Shown: positions 44,827 through 56,066 of the stretch, piece by piece | Numbering within the stretch: position 1 is the stretch's first letter | Layout: every line of letters starts with the position of its first letter | Origin: Azospirillum oryzae | Lineage (GTDB): Bacteria; Pseudomonadota; Alphaproteobacteria; Azospirillales; Azospirillaceae | Length of the DNA: 64,000 bases | NCBI RefSeq assembly: GCF_008364795.1 | Contig: NZ_VTTM01000005.1 | Location: 124,001 to 188,000, forward strand | Direction of reading: 5' to 3' | Program-made: the position numbers and the translations under genes | Notes under the pieces: model-generated | Databases searched by the model: none | What the model was told of the DNA's origin: nothing | The model's input: only the letters and a program-made list of their open reading frames with translations

Positions 44827-46359
44827 TCACTGCAGATCGGCCTCTTCCATCTGCAGACCGCCGTCGGCGACATAGTAGAAGCCGGTCAGCTTCTTCGACT
44901 TGCCGGCCAGCAGGTTCTCGACGCCGAGGAAGATCCACGGCGCGTCCTTCCAGATCTGCTCCTGGGCGACGCGATAGGCCTCGGCGCGCTTGGCGGTGTC
45001 GGCGGTGCCGATGCCGGTCTCGATGGCGGCGTCGACCGTGTCATTCTTATAGTAGGCGACGTTGAAGAACTTCGGCGGGAAGCCCTTGCCCCACAGCAGC
45101 GGGCGCAGACCCCAGTCGGCATCGCCGGTCGAGGCCGACCAACCGCCATACTGCATCTGCACCGTGGCGTCCTCCGGCTTCTCGACACCCCAGACGCGGG
45201 CGGTCTCGACGCCGGCCTCCAGCGGGGTGACGGTCAGCTTGACGCCGATCTGCGACAGCTGCTGCTGGACGAACTGCATGCCGCGGATGAAGTTGGTGCT
45301 GTTGCGGCCGAACATCTCGGCCTCGAAGCCGTTCGGATAGCCGGCTTCGGCCAGCAGCGCCTTCGCCTTGGCAAGGTCGTAGGTGTACTGGTTCGGCTGG
45401 GTGACGTGGAAGCCGAGCTTCGGCGGGATCGCCGAATCAAGCGGGCCGGCATAGCCGCGATAGACCACCTTCGCGTAGGCGTTCTTGTCGATGGCGTAGT
45501 TCAGCGCCTGACGGACGCGCGGGTCGTTGAACGGCTTCTTCATGGTGTTCATCGCCACATAGCGGGCGATGATCGACGGGGCGTCGATGATCTCCAGCTG
45601 GGTGTTGGCTTCCACCATCTTCACCATTTCGGGCGGCAGCGGATAGATGAACTGCGCCTCGTTGGTCTGCAGCATGGCGATGCGGCTGCCGTTTTCCGGC
45701 ACGCTCTTCAGCGTGACATGGTCGATCTTCGGCAGGCCCTGCTTCCAATACTTGTCGTTCTTCTCGACCTTCAGGGTGTCGGCTTCCCAGCTGACGAACT
45801 TGTAGGGGCCGGTGCCGACCGGGTGGCGGCCAATCTCTTTGCCATAGGTCTCCAGCGCCTTCGGGCTGTGGATCATGGCGCCGGGATGGGCGAGGTTGTT
45901 GTTCAGCGCACCGAAGGGCTGCGACAGCTTCAACTTGACGGTATAGTCGTCGACCACCACCGTTTCGGCCAGCATCGCCAGCAGGCTCTGGCGCTTCAGC
46001 CGGTTGGCCGGGTTGGACAGGCGGTCGAAGTTGGTCTTCACCGCCTGGGCGTTGAAGGGCGAACCGTCATGGAAGGTGACGCCCTTGCGCAGGTGGTAGG
46101 TGTATTCGGTGGCGTCGTCGTTGACCTCGAAGCTCTCGGCCAGCAGCGGCACCAGCTTCATGTCCTTGTCGAAGCCGAACAGGCCCTGCATCATCGTGCG
46201 GCTGGCCGACTGCGACAGCGTGTCGTTGATGTCGGCCGGGTCCAGCGTGGTGATGTTGTCGGGGATGCCGACGACCAGATCCTTCGCGGCGAAGGCCGGA
46301 CCGGCCAGCGCGGTGCCGGCGAGCAGGCCGGCCAGCAGGGGAAGAGCGAAACGCTTCAC
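44827..46359 (-). CDS. gsiB: Periplasmic peptide/glutathione-binding protein GsiB
   Basis: Family-5 solute-binding protein of 510 residues with signal peptide (ending GPAFAAKD). It reads TTLDPADINDTLSQSASRTM at the N-terminus and closely follows E. coli GsiB along its length, including the shared C-terminus EEADLQ, MNTMKKPFNDPRVRQALNYA and GWSASTGDADW. Substrates may be glutathione or other peptides. The gsiA ATPase gene precedes it by 23 bases. Confidence 0.92.
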   Translation of the reverse strand: MKRFALPLLAGLLAGTALAGPAFAAKDLVVGIPDNITTLDPADINDTLSQSASRTMMQGLFGFDKDMKLVPLLAESFEVNDDATEYTYHLRKGVTFHDGSPFNAQAVKTNFDRLSNPANRLKRQSLLAMLAETVVVDDYTVKLKLSQPFGALNNNLAHPGAMIHSPKALETYGKEIGRHPVGTGPYKFVSWEADTLKVEKNDKYWKQGLPKIDHVTLKSVPENGSRIAMLQTNEAQFIYPLPPEMVKMVEANTQLEIIDAPSIIARYVAMNTMKKPFNDPRVRQALNYAIDKNAYAKVVYRGYAGPLDSAIPPKLGFHVTQPNQYTYDLAKAKALLAEAGYPNGFEAEMFGRNSTNFIRGMQFVQQQLSQIGVKLTVTPLEAGVETARVWGVEKPEDATVQMQYGGWSASTGDADWGLRPLLWGKGFPPKFFNVAYYKNDTVDAAIETGIGTADTAKRAEAYRVAQEQIWKDAPWIFLGVENLLAGKSKKLTGFYYVADGGLQMEEADLQ

Positions 46360-46382
46360 GTGAGTACTCCCTGTTTTTTGTT

Positions 46383-48292
<1,910 letters not shown>

Positions 48293-48296
<4 letters not shown>

Positions 48297-49138
48297 CGCC
48301 CCAGCCTCTCGGCGAACAGCGCGAAGATGCGGCGCCACACCATGCCCGGCGCGCCGCTGCCGACCGGCTTGCCGTTCAGACTGGTGACCGGGGTGATTTC
48401 CTTGGTGGTGCTGGCGATCCAGATCTCGTCGGCGGTCTCAAGCTCCGCCGCCGGGATGTCGCGCTCCTCCAGCCGCAGGCCGGCCTCGGCGGCAAGCCGC
48501 AAGACGACGATGCGGGTGATGCCCTCCAGGATGCGGTTGTCCTTGAGCGGCGTGGCGATGACGCCGTCCTTGACCACGAAGATGTTGGTGGCGGCGCCCT
48601 CCGTCACCATGCCGTCGCGCAGTTGCAGCGCATCGATCACCCCGGCATCGGTCGCCGCCTGCTGCGCCAGCACGCTGCCCAGCAGCGCCACCGTCTTCAG
48701 GTCGCAGCGGCCCCAGCGGATGTCGGGGATGGTGATGGCGGCGACGCCCTGGTCGCGCCACGCGGCGGGCGGGCGCTTCAGCGGGCTGGCCATGCCGAAC
48801 ACCGACGGGGTGACGCCCGCCGGGAAGGCATGGCCGCGGCTGGATGCTGCGCCGCGGGTGACCTGCAGATAGACGGTCAGGTCGCCGTCGATGCCGGACT
48901 CCGCCGCCAGCCGCTCCATGATGTCCAGCCAGTCGCCGGCCGACAGGGCGCAGTCGATGCGCAGTTCGGACAGCCCGCGTTGCAGGCGGGCGATGTGCGC
49001 CTCCGGCTCGAACAGGCGGCCGTTGTAGGCGGCGGTCACCTCATAGAGGCCGTCGGCGAACAGGAAACCGCGGTCCAGCGGCGACACATGGACCTCGTCC
49101 AGCGGCAGGTAACGCCCGTTCCAATAGGAGATCGTCAT
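48293..49138 (-). CDS. dat: D-amino-acid transaminase (class IV PLP enzyme)
   Basis: Cytoplasmic fold-type IV aminotransferase of 281 residues. Conserved parts are [30 protein letters not shown], the PLP Lys in [15 protein letters not shown] and the Glu in [12 protein letters not shown]. The wording RGFLFADG and the arrangement around the Lys favour D-amino-acid over branched-chain transaminase. It would move amino groups off D-amino acids released by the M55 and P1 peptidases. It is the second gene of the operon. Confidence 0.85.
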
Positions 49139-49194
49139 CGCTTTCCAGCTTCTTTGGCGCGTGGAGGGGAAGGCCCGGATCACTCGGAGCAGAG

Positions 49195-50088
49195 CTATTC
49201 GGGCGGCCGGTTCGATTTGGGCACGACGTGGAGGTAGGGCAGGATGCGTTCGGCCATGTCGGCGGCCTGATGGACGCTGTCGGGACCGGAGCGCGACAGC
49301 GCGGTGCCCAGCGCCACGATCAGCGCCATCAGCCCGGTGGGGGAGCTGTGGCGCACGCCATGGTCGGCCCCGGCCAGCAGGGTCACATCGGCCAGCGGCA
49401 CGATCGGGCTGTCCGGCGCGTCGGTCAGTGCGATGGCCTTCGCCCCGCGCTCCCGGCACAGCTGCAGATGCTCGATGGTCCGGCGCGAATAGCGCGGCGA
49501 GGTGATGGCGATCACCAGATCGCCGGGCTTCATCGTCATCAGCCGGCGGATGGTGCGCTCGGTGCCCGCGAACTCGATGGCTTCGTGGACATTGTCGACA
49601 TAGGGCTCCAGCACGTCGGTCAGGAACAGGGCGAGATAGGCGCTGTCGCCCAGCCCGAGCGCCACGACGCGACCAGCCTCGCGGATCAGGCGGATCGCCG
49701 CCTCGCACTGTTCCGGCTGCAGCAGATCCATGGTGCGGGTGATGTTGACGGCGTCGCTGGCCAGCGATTCCCGCATGATCTCGGCATTCGAGGTGTCGCG
49801 CTGCACCGCGACGCGCAGCTTCTCCACCGGCGCGAAGGTGGATTCGAAGGCGCGCAGCAGATCCTCGCGGAATTCCGGAAAGCCGTCATAGCCGAGGAAG
49901 CGGGCATAGCGGTTGACCGACGCCACCGATACCTCCGCCGCGGCGGCCAACTCGCCGATCTTCAGGGTCGCGGTGCGGAAGGGATAGGCCAGCGCCCAGG
50001 CCCCGACCTTGGCGAGCGCCGCCGGAAGCTGCTGCTGGCAGTTCTGCATGCGGATCAGCAGCGATCCCGTCTGAATGGGTGGCTCCAT
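49195..50088 (-). CDS. RpiR/MurR-family transcriptional regulator
   Basis: Regulator of 297 residues. An N-terminal HTH_6 domain (KVGAWALAYPFRTATLKIGE, then AAEVSVASVNRYARFLGYDG) is followed by a SIS sugar-isomerase-like domain (RVVALGLGDSAYLALFLTDV, DLVIAITSPRYSRRTIEHLQ). SIS domains in this family sense sugar phosphates such as MurNAc-6-phosphate, which would fit control by cell-wall fragments. It is the first gene of the operon, 56 bases before dat. Confidence 0.9.
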   Translation of the reverse strand: MEPPIQTGSLLIRMQNCQQQLPAALAKVGAWALAYPFRTATLKIGELAAAAEVSVASVNRYARFLGYDGFPEFREDLLRAFESTFAPVEKLRVAVQRDTSNAEIMRESLASDAVNITRTMDLLQPEQCEAAIRLIREAGRVVALGLGDSAYLALFLTDVLEPYVDNVHEAIEFAGTERTIRRLMTMKPGDLVIAITSPRYSRRTIEHLQLCRERGAKAIALTDAPDSPIVPLADVTLLAGADHGVRHSSPTGLMALIVALGTALSRSGPDSVHQAADMAERILPYLHVVPKSNRPPE

Positions 50089-50210
50089 CCCCCGCTCCCC
50101 CTTCGCAGCGGCAGCGCCGCCTTTGTGTCGATAGAGTTACAGGAATGGCATATTCCTGTAAATCCATTTTCACATAGTGGCGTATGCGGTGGGCCGGAGT
50201 CCGGGTGGGG

Positions 50211-50236
50211 ATCCCCTCTCCCTCCAGGGAGGGGAT
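50211..50236 (-). terminator. Hairpin after the MORN-repeat gene
   Basis: ATCCCC (50211-50216) pairs with GGGGAT (50231-50236), with an inner CCC/GGG pairing, a few bases beyond the MORN gene's stop codon. There is no T tail. Confidence 0.4.
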
Positions 50237-50242
50237 TGCCCC

Positions 50243-50944
50243 CTAGCGGGAGCTGTCGCGAAGGATCTGATCCGGCTGGTTCAGCCACTCCTCCAGCTTC
50301 TGCGGCCGGTTCGCAGGGACCGGAGGCGAAGCTCGTTTGGGCTCCGGGGCCGACGGAACCTCCGCCGATTGCGGCGGGCGGTCCAGCGGGGCGCCGGCAC
50401 TGACTTTGCCGCCGGCGTCGATCCGCGCCCGATAGCGGTGGCCGTCCGCGGCGACGAACTCGCCCGGCCCGGTCGGGCGGTTGCGGTGGAACCGGCCGAC
50501 ATATTTGTTGCCGCTGGGGAAGGCGAGCGTGCCGAAGCCGGTCCGGCGGTCGTCCTTCCACTCCCCCTCATACACGCGCCCGTCGGGCCAGACATGGGTC
50601 GCCTGCCCCGAGACCAGCCCGTCGCGGAAACTCCCGTCGAGGCGGCGTCCGTCGCGCCAGGTGACGCGCGCCTGCCCTTCCAGCCGCCCCTCAATCAACG
50701 TGCCCTCCACCTGCCCGTCATAGCGGCCGTCGTAGGACCAGCTCAGCACGCCGGGACCATTGCCCCAGCCGTTCGGGCAGGCCCCGGACCAGCGGATGGT
50801 CTTGCGCCGGTCGGGATACTGGTCCCACACCTGGCAGTCGGCCCCCTGAACCGTCACCGCCCGTTCCGCCAGGGCGGAAGCCGGCAGCATCGCCGACAGG
50901 ACGGCCGCGAGACAGGGCGGCAGAAGGGCGGCATGGGCGGGCAT
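50243..50944 (-). CDS. Secreted MORN-repeat protein
   Basis: Protein of 233 residues with signal peptide (LSAMLPASALAERA). It contains about five MORN-type repeats: YDGRYDGQVEGTLIEGRLEG, DGRRLDGSFRDGLVSGQATH, DGRVYEGEWKDDRRTGFGTL and SGNKYVGRFHRNRPTGPGEF. A C-terminal Pro-rich tail follows. MORN repeats often bind lipids or build scaffolds; the function here is unknown. The start at 50944 has AAAGGTGG upstream. It is divergent from fliG across 172 bases. Confidence 0.85.
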   Translation of the reverse strand: MPAHAALLPPCLAAVLSAMLPASALAERAVTVQGADCQVWDQYPDRRKTIRWSGACPNGWGNGPGVLSWSYDGRYDGQVEGTLIEGRLEGQARVTWRDGRRLDGSFRDGLVSGQATHVWPDGRVYEGEWKDDRRTGFGTLAFPSGNKYVGRFHRNRPTGPGEFVAADGHRYRARIDAGGKVSAGAPLDRPPQSAEVPSAPEPKRASPPVPANRPQKLEEWLNQPDQILRDSSR

Positions 50945-51116
50945 GGAGGCCACCTTTCGCGCGGAAGGTTGGGGCTGCACCCTCCAACCGCCCCCGTCCG
51001 GATTCGGTTCCGGACCCGCCCTTTCGCAACGTCCCTAACGTGTTCCTTATCGTTTGTTAACGATGTTTGCCGCAATCATCGCACATTGTCGGAATCGCGC
51101 ATCATGAAGGGTAGCA

Positions 51117-52139
51117 ATGGCTCAGAAGGTTCGTGAGGATTACCGGACCCTCACCGGCCCGGAAAAGGCCGCCATCATGATGCTGGCGCTGGGCGAGGAG
51201 CATTCGTCCAAGCTGTTCTCGCTGATGGATGACGAGGAGATCAAGGAACTGTCCCAGGTGATGGCCAACCTGGGCACGGTGTCGGCCAACCTGATCGAGC
51301 GCCTGTTCGTCGAGTTCGCCGAGCAGATGTCGTCGAGCGGCACCGTGGTCGGCTCCTTCGATTCGACCGAGCGGCTGCTGCTGAAGACCCTGCCGAAGGA
51401 CAAGGTCGACCAGATCATGGAGGACATCCGTGGTCCGGCCGGCCGCACCATGTGGGACAAGCTGACCAACGTCAACGAGTCGGTTCTGTCCAACTACCTG
51501 AAGAACGAGTATCCGCAGACCGTCGCCGTCGTGCTGTCCAAGATCCGCTCCGACCATGCCGGCCGCGTGCTGGCGCAGCTGCCGGAAAGCTTCGCCATGG
51601 AGGTCATCATGCGCATGCTGCGCATGGAGGCGGTGCAGAAGGAGGTCCTGGACGACGTCGAGCGCACGCTGCGCACCGAGTTCATGACCAACCTTGCCCG
51701 CACCAGCCGGCGCGACAGCCACGAGATGCTGGCGGAAATCTTCAACGGCCTGGACCGCACCACCGAGCACCGCTTCATGGCCGCGCTGGAGGAACGCAAC
51801 CGCGACAGCGCCGAGCGCATCAAGTCGCTGATGTTCACCTTCGAGGACCTGTCGAAACTCGACCCCACCGGCGTTCAGACGATGCTGCGCACGGTCGACA
51901 AGCAGAAGCTGGGCACCGCGCTGAAGGGCGCGTCGGAGTCGCTGAAGGACCTGTTCTTCTCCAACATGTCCGAACGCGCGGCGAAGATCCTGCGCGAGGA
52001 CATGGCGGCCATGGGTCCGGTGCGCGTCCGCGACGTGGACGAGGCGCAGATGTACATGGTGCAACTGGCGAAGGACCTTGCCGCCCGCGGCGAACTGGTC
52101 CTGGCCGAAGGCAGCGGCGAGAACGAGCTGATCTACTGA
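51117..52139 (+). CDS. fliG: Flagellar motor switch protein FliG
   Basis: C-ring protein of 340 residues that couples stator force to rotor turning. The N-terminal domain starts [20 protein letters not shown], the middle domain has the EHPQT-like [14 protein letters not shown], and the C-terminal torque helix reads [15 protein letters not shown]. The charged residues expected for torque ([10 protein letters not shown] region) are retained. AAGGGTAGC precedes the start. No other flagellar gene is adjacent, so it is isolated from a normal fli operon. Confidence 0.95.
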   Translation: MAQKVREDYRTLTGPEKAAIMMLALGEEHSSKLFSLMDDEEIKELSQVMANLGTVSANLIERLFVEFAEQMSSSGTVVGSFDSTERLLLKTLPKDKVDQIMEDIRGPAGRTMWDKLTNVNESVLSNYLKNEYPQTVAVVLSKIRSDHAGRVLAQLPESFAMEVIMRMLRMEAVQKEVLDDVERTLRTEFMTNLARTSRRDSHEMLAEIFNGLDRTTEHRFMAALEERNRDSAERIKSLMFTFEDLSKLDPTGVQTMLRTVDKQKLGTALKGASESLKDLFFSNMSERAAKILREDMAAMGPVRVRDVDEAQMYMVQLAKDLAARGELVLAEGSGENELIY

Positions 52140-52158
52140 CCGGCATCTACTGACCGGC
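52131..52158 (+). repeat. Exact 14-bp tandem duplication spanning the fliG stop codon
   Basis: ATCTACTGACCGGC occurs at 52131-52144 and again at 52145-52158. The first copy encodes the last two residues and stop codon of FliG. Confidence 0.9.
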
Positions 52159-52392
52159 GGGGGCTTTCTCGCCGATAAGCTGCGGACAAGGCTGAATTTT
52201 TCCGCCTCCCTCACAGGACGTTTGACGGAAGGCGCGGAACGGTGAACCTTTGGATTCCGAGAAAGGGCGGGATCGGGGAAGCCACCGTTCCGGGACACAA
52301 CCGTTTCAGGATTGCGGCTTCCGCTCCCGCCCGACCGGCCGCAAGGCCGGCGGCTGCCGTTTCGGCCAACAATCAGGGAGCTTCCAGACATC

Positions 52393-53406
52393 ATGACCGC
52401 TGACACGCTGCAATCCCGTCTCACCCGCCGGATCGCCGGTCCGGTGGTCGCCAGCCTGCTCGGCCTCGGCGTCGTCGCCGCCGGGCCGCTGGCCGCCGCG
52501 GCCGAGACCTGGGATATGCCGACCCCCTATCCGGACACGAACCTGCACACCATCGTGGTGAAGCAGTTCGCCGACGATGTGAAGGCGGCCACCAACGGCA
52601 AGGTCAACATCACTGTCCACACCAACGGCTCGCTGATCCGCCATCCGGAGATCAAGCGCGCGGTCCAGTCCGGTCAGGCCCAGCTGGGCGAGGTGCTGAT
52701 CAGCTCCTGGGCGAACGAGGATCCGCTCTACGGTCTCGATTCCGTGCCCTTCCTCGCCACCGACTTCAAGGCTGCGCACAAGCTGTACGACGTCTCCAAG
52801 CCCTTCCTCGAGAAGAAGCTGGAGCGCCAGCGCCTGAAGCTGCTCTATTCGATCCCGTGGCCGCCGCAGGGCCTGTATGTGAAGGACGAGATCCAGTCGG
52901 TCGAGGGGCTGAAGGGCCAGAAGTTCCGCGCCTACAACCCTGCCACCACCCGCATCGCCGAGCTGTCCGGCGCCATCCCGGTGAAGATCGAGGCGGCGGA
53001 GGTCGCGCAGGCCTTCGGCACCGGCATCGTCACCGCCATGATCACCTCGGCCGCCACCGGCGTCGACACCAAGGCCTGGGACTTCGTGAAGGTCTATTAC
53101 GACGTCCAGGCCTGGCTGCCGCGCAACATGGTGTTCATCAATTCCGAAGTCTGGAAGGGGCTGGACGCCAACACCCAGAAGGCGGTCCAGGACGCCGCGG
53201 CGAAGGCCGAGGCCAAGGGCTGGGCCGAGTGGGAGAAGAAGACGGCCGAGCTGAACAAGACCATGTCGGACAACGGCATGAAGGTGCTGCCGCCGTCCGA
53301 CAAGCTGAAGGAAGGCCTCTCCGCCATCGGCAAGACGATGACCGAGGAATGGATCAAGGCCGCCGGCGCCGACGGCGAGGCCATCATCGCCGCCTATCGC
53401 AAATAA
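52393..53406 (+). CDS. TRAP transporter substrate-binding protein (DctP family)
   Basis: Periplasmic binding protein of 337 residues with a signal peptide ending near LAAAAETWDM. The DctP fold shows VKQFADDVKAATNGKVNITV, LGEVLISSWANEDPLYGLDS, and the ligand Arg region GLKGQKFRAYNPATTRIAEL with the later FVKVYYDVQAWLPRNMVFIN. Acidic substrates are usual. It heads an operon with the two membrane subunits and pxpB-pxpC, so a pyroglutamate-type ligand is inferred. Confidence 0.9.
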   Translation: MTADTLQSRLTRRIAGPVVASLLGLGVVAAGPLAAAAETWDMPTPYPDTNLHTIVVKQFADDVKAATNGKVNITVHTNGSLIRHPEIKRAVQSGQAQLGEVLISSWANEDPLYGLDSVPFLATDFKAAHKLYDVSKPFLEKKLERQRLKLLYSIPWPPQGLYVKDEIQSVEGLKGQKFRAYNPATTRIAELSGAIPVKIEAAEVAQAFGTGIVTAMITSAATGVDTKAWDFVKVYYDVQAWLPRNMVFINSEVWKGLDANTQKAVQDAAAKAEAKGWAEWEKKTAELNKTMSDNGMKVLPPSDKLKEGLSAIGKTMTEEWIKAAGADGEAIIAAYRK

Positions 53407-53520
53407 GGCTCCGAGTTGGGAGATGAGTACCCGGCCGGCGGCCAGCAGCACGGCGGCCGGCCGGACATCTCCATTCCCGACGCCCCTTCGTCACGACCGA
53501 ACGCAGGAGGTGGTTGCGCC

Positions 53521-54030
53521 ATGCGCACCGCACTGTCCATTCTTTACCGAACCGCCGAGATCCTGGGCGCGGTTTCGCTCGCCGCCATCGCCGTCCTGAT
53601 CGTGACCCAGGTGGCGAGCCGCCTGTTCGACCGCATGGTGCCGGGCGCCGACGAGCTTGCCGGCTACTGCATGGCCGCGTCCTTCTTCCTCATGCTGGGG
53701 CCGGCGCTTCGCCGCGGCGCCCATATCCGCGTCGGCGTGCTGGTGGAGCGGCTGAACGGTCCCGCCCGCCGCCTCATGGAACTGCTGTGCCTGGGCTTCG
53801 CCACCGCGCTCAGCGCCTATTTCGCCTGGTACTGGGTGCGCATGACCTATGATTCCTACGATTTCGGCGATCTCAGCCAGGGCGTGCTGCCGATCCCGCT
53901 GTGGATCCCGCAGGCACTGATGGCGGCGGGCCTGGTGGTGCTGGTCATCGCACTGATCGACGACCTGCTGGCCGTGCTGCAGGGGCGCGACGCCTCCTAC
54001 CAGCATGCCGGCATGCAGAGCGAGGGCTGA
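53521..54030 (+). CDS. TRAP transporter small permease (DctQ)
   Basis: Four-helix membrane subunit of 169 residues. VASRLFDRMVPGADELAGYC and FFLMLGPALRRGAHIRVGVL are typical of DctQ. AGGAGG lies nine bases before the chosen ATG; the upstream in-frame extension is Gly/Pro-rich and unlikely to be translated. It sits between the binding protein and DctM. Confidence 0.9.
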   Translation: MRTALSILYRTAEILGAVSLAAIAVLIVTQVASRLFDRMVPGADELAGYCMAASFFLMLGPALRRGAHIRVGVLVERLNGPARRLMELLCLGFATALSAYFAWYWVRMTYDSYDFGDLSQGVLPIPLWIPQALMAAGLVVLVIALIDDLLAVLQGRDASYQHAGMQSEG

Positions 54031-54033
54031 GCG

Positions 54034-55335
54034 ATGGACGAGACGACCGCATCCATCGTCGTCGTGGTGACGATGTTCCTGATGCTGGGGGCCGGCGTGT
54101 GGGTGGCGCTGGCGCTGGCCGGCGTCGGCTTCGTCGCCATGGCGCTGTTCACCGCACGGCCGGTGGGCATGGTGATGGCGACCAACATCTGGGGGGCCAG
54201 CACCTCCTGGACGCTGACAGCATTGCCGCTGTTCATCTGGATGGGCGAGATTCTGTTCCGCACACGCATCTCGTCCGACATGTTCAAGGGGCTGGCGCCC
54301 TGGACCGGCTGGCTGCCCGGCCGGCTGATGCATGTGAACATCATCGGCTGCTCGATCTTCGCCGCGGTGTCCGGCTCGTCGGCCGCCACCGCCGCCACCA
54401 TCGGCCGCATGACCATTCCGGAGCTGAACCGGCGCGGCTACGACCCGATGATGACCTTGGGGTCACTGGCCGGGGCCGGCACGCTGGGGCTGCTGATTCC
54501 GCCGTCGATCATCATGATCGTCTATGGCGTGGCCGCCGACGTGTCGATCGCCCGGCTGTTCATCGCCGGCGTCATCCCCGGCATCGTGCTGACCGGCCTG
54601 TTCATGCTCTATGTCGGCGGCTGGTCTCTGGTGAACCCCGGCCGGGTGCCGCCGCCGGAGGCGTCGCAGAGTCTGCCTGAGAAGATCCGCGACACCGGAG
54701 CGCTGATCCCGGTCATGCTGCTGATCGCGGCGGTGCTGGGCTCCATCTATGTCGGCATCGCCACCCCGACGGAGGCGGCCGGCATCGGCGTGCTGGGCTC
54801 CCTGGTGCTGGCGCTGGTGACCGGCACGCTGAACTGGACGACCTTCCGCGACAGCCTGTTCGGCGCCGCCCACACCTCCTGCATGATCGGCTTCATCCTG
54901 GCCGGTGCCGCCTTCCTGACGGTGGCGATGGGCTATACCGGCATCCCGCGCCTGCTGGCGGAATGGATCACCACCATGCAGCTGTCGCCGGCGGCGCTGC
55001 TTGTGGCGCTGACCTTCTTCTTCATCGTGATGGGCTGCTTCCTCGACGGCATCTCCATGGTGGTGCTGACGACCTCGGTCATCCTGCCGATGGTGCAGCA
55101 GGCGGGGATCGACCTTCTGTGGTTCGGCATCTACATCATCATCGTGGTGGAGATGGCGCAGATCACCCCGCCGGTGGGCTTCAACCTGTTCGTGCTGCAG
55201 TCGATGACCGGCAAGGACATCTTCACCATCGGCAAGGCCAGCCTGCCCTTCTTCCTGCTGATGGTGGTGATGGTGGTCCTGCTGTGGATGTTCCCCGGGC
55301 TGGTCACCTGGCTGCCGTCGAAAATGATCGGGTGA
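54034..55335 (+). CDS. TRAP transporter large permease (DctM)
   Basis: Twelve-helix Na+-driven permease of 433 residues. DctM signatures are LPLFIWMGEILFRT, SGSSAATAATIGRMTIPELNR, GTLGLLIPPSIIMIVYGV and ATPTEAAGIGVLGSL. It begins three bases after the dctQ stop. The C-terminal helix ends just before pxpB, 11 bases away, so transport and metabolism genes form one transcript. Confidence 0.93.
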   Translation: MDETTASIVVVVTMFLMLGAGVWVALALAGVGFVAMALFTARPVGMVMATNIWGASTSWTLTALPLFIWMGEILFRTRISSDMFKGLAPWTGWLPGRLMHVNIIGCSIFAAVSGSSAATAATIGRMTIPELNRRGYDPMMTLGSLAGAGTLGLLIPPSIIMIVYGVAADVSIARLFIAGVIPGIVLTGLFMLYVGGWSLVNPGRVPPPEASQSLPEKIRDTGALIPVMLLIAAVLGSIYVGIATPTEAAGIGVLGSLVLALVTGTLNWTTFRDSLFGAAHTSCMIGFILAGAAFLTVAMGYTGIPRLLAEWITTMQLSPAALLVALTFFFIVMGCFLDGISMVVLTTSVILPMVQQAGIDLLWFGIYIIIVVEMAQITPPVGFNLFVLQSMTGKDIFTIGKASLPFFLLMVVMVVLLWMFPGLVTWLPSKMIG

Positions 55336-55346
55336 GGAGCGACAGC

Positions 55347-56066
55347 GTGGAAGTCCGCTTCACCAGTTGCGGCGACACCGCCTTCAACGTCGAGTTCGGC
55401 GAGACCATCGACCGGGCGACCAACGCCCGCGTCATGGCCCTGCACGCCCGGCTGAAGGCCGCGCCGCCGCCGGGACTGGTGGAAACGGTGCCGACCTTCC
55501 GCTCGCTGCTGGTGGTCTATGATCCCGTCACGACCAGCCGCTGCGAGATGCAGGCGGCGGTCGAGGCGGCGCTGGCCGGCAGCGACGCCGCCCCGGAGGA
55601 GGGACGGCTGTGGCGCCTGCCGGTCTGCTACGACCCCGACCTCGGCCCCGATCTGGCGGAGCTGTACGACACGCTGGGCCTGACGGCGGAGCAGGTGGCG
55701 GCGCTGCACGGATCAGTCGAGTATTTCGTCTACATGCTGGGCTTCATGCCGGGCTTCGGCTACATGGGCGATCTGCCGGCCGAACTGGAACGGCCGCGCC
55801 GGACGGAGCCGCGGGTGCGGGTGCCGGCGGGATCGGTCGCCATCGCCGGCCGGCTGACCACCGTCTATCCTTGGGAAAGCCCCGGCGGCTGGCACCTGAT
55901 CGGCCGCTGCCCGGTGCCGCTCTATGATGGCGACCGGCCCGACCCGGTGCTGCTCGCGGCCGGCGACCGGGTGCGCTTCGAGGCGGTGGACCGCGCGGCG
56001 TTTGACGCCATCGCCGAGGCGGCAAACGCCGGCCGCTTCGACCCGGCCAGCCTGAGGGCCGCATGA
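55347..56066 (+). CDS. pxpB: 5-oxoprolinase subunit B (PxpB/KipI)
   Basis: Cytoplasmic subunit of 239 residues. It begins VEVRFTSCGDTAFNVEFGE and contains the cyclophilin-like allophanate-hydrolase domain 1, with YFVYMLGFMPGFGYMGDLP, RVRVPAGSVAIAGRLTTVYP and WESPGGWHLIGRCPVPLYD. With PxpC and PxpA it hydrolyses 5-oxoproline using ATP. The GTG at 55347 follows GAGGAG; the upstream frame runs into dctM. It overlaps pxpC by ATGA. Confidence 0.9.
   Translation: MEVRFTSCGDTAFNVEFGETIDRATNARVMALHARLKAAPPPGLVETVPTFRSLLVVYDPVTTSRCEMQAAVEAALAGSDAAPEEGRLWRLPVCYDPDLGPDLAELYDTLGLTAEQVAALHGSVEYFVYMLGFMPGFGYMGDLPAELERPRRTEPRVRVPAGSVAIAGRLTTVYPWESPGGWHLIGRCPVPLYDGDRPDPVLLAAGDRVRFEAVDRAAFDAIAEAANAGRFDPASLRAA

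Noticed and set aside
55130..55346. Start of pxpB inside dctM
   Set aside because: The frame is open upstream, but conserved sequence and a good ribosome site place the start at GTG 55347.
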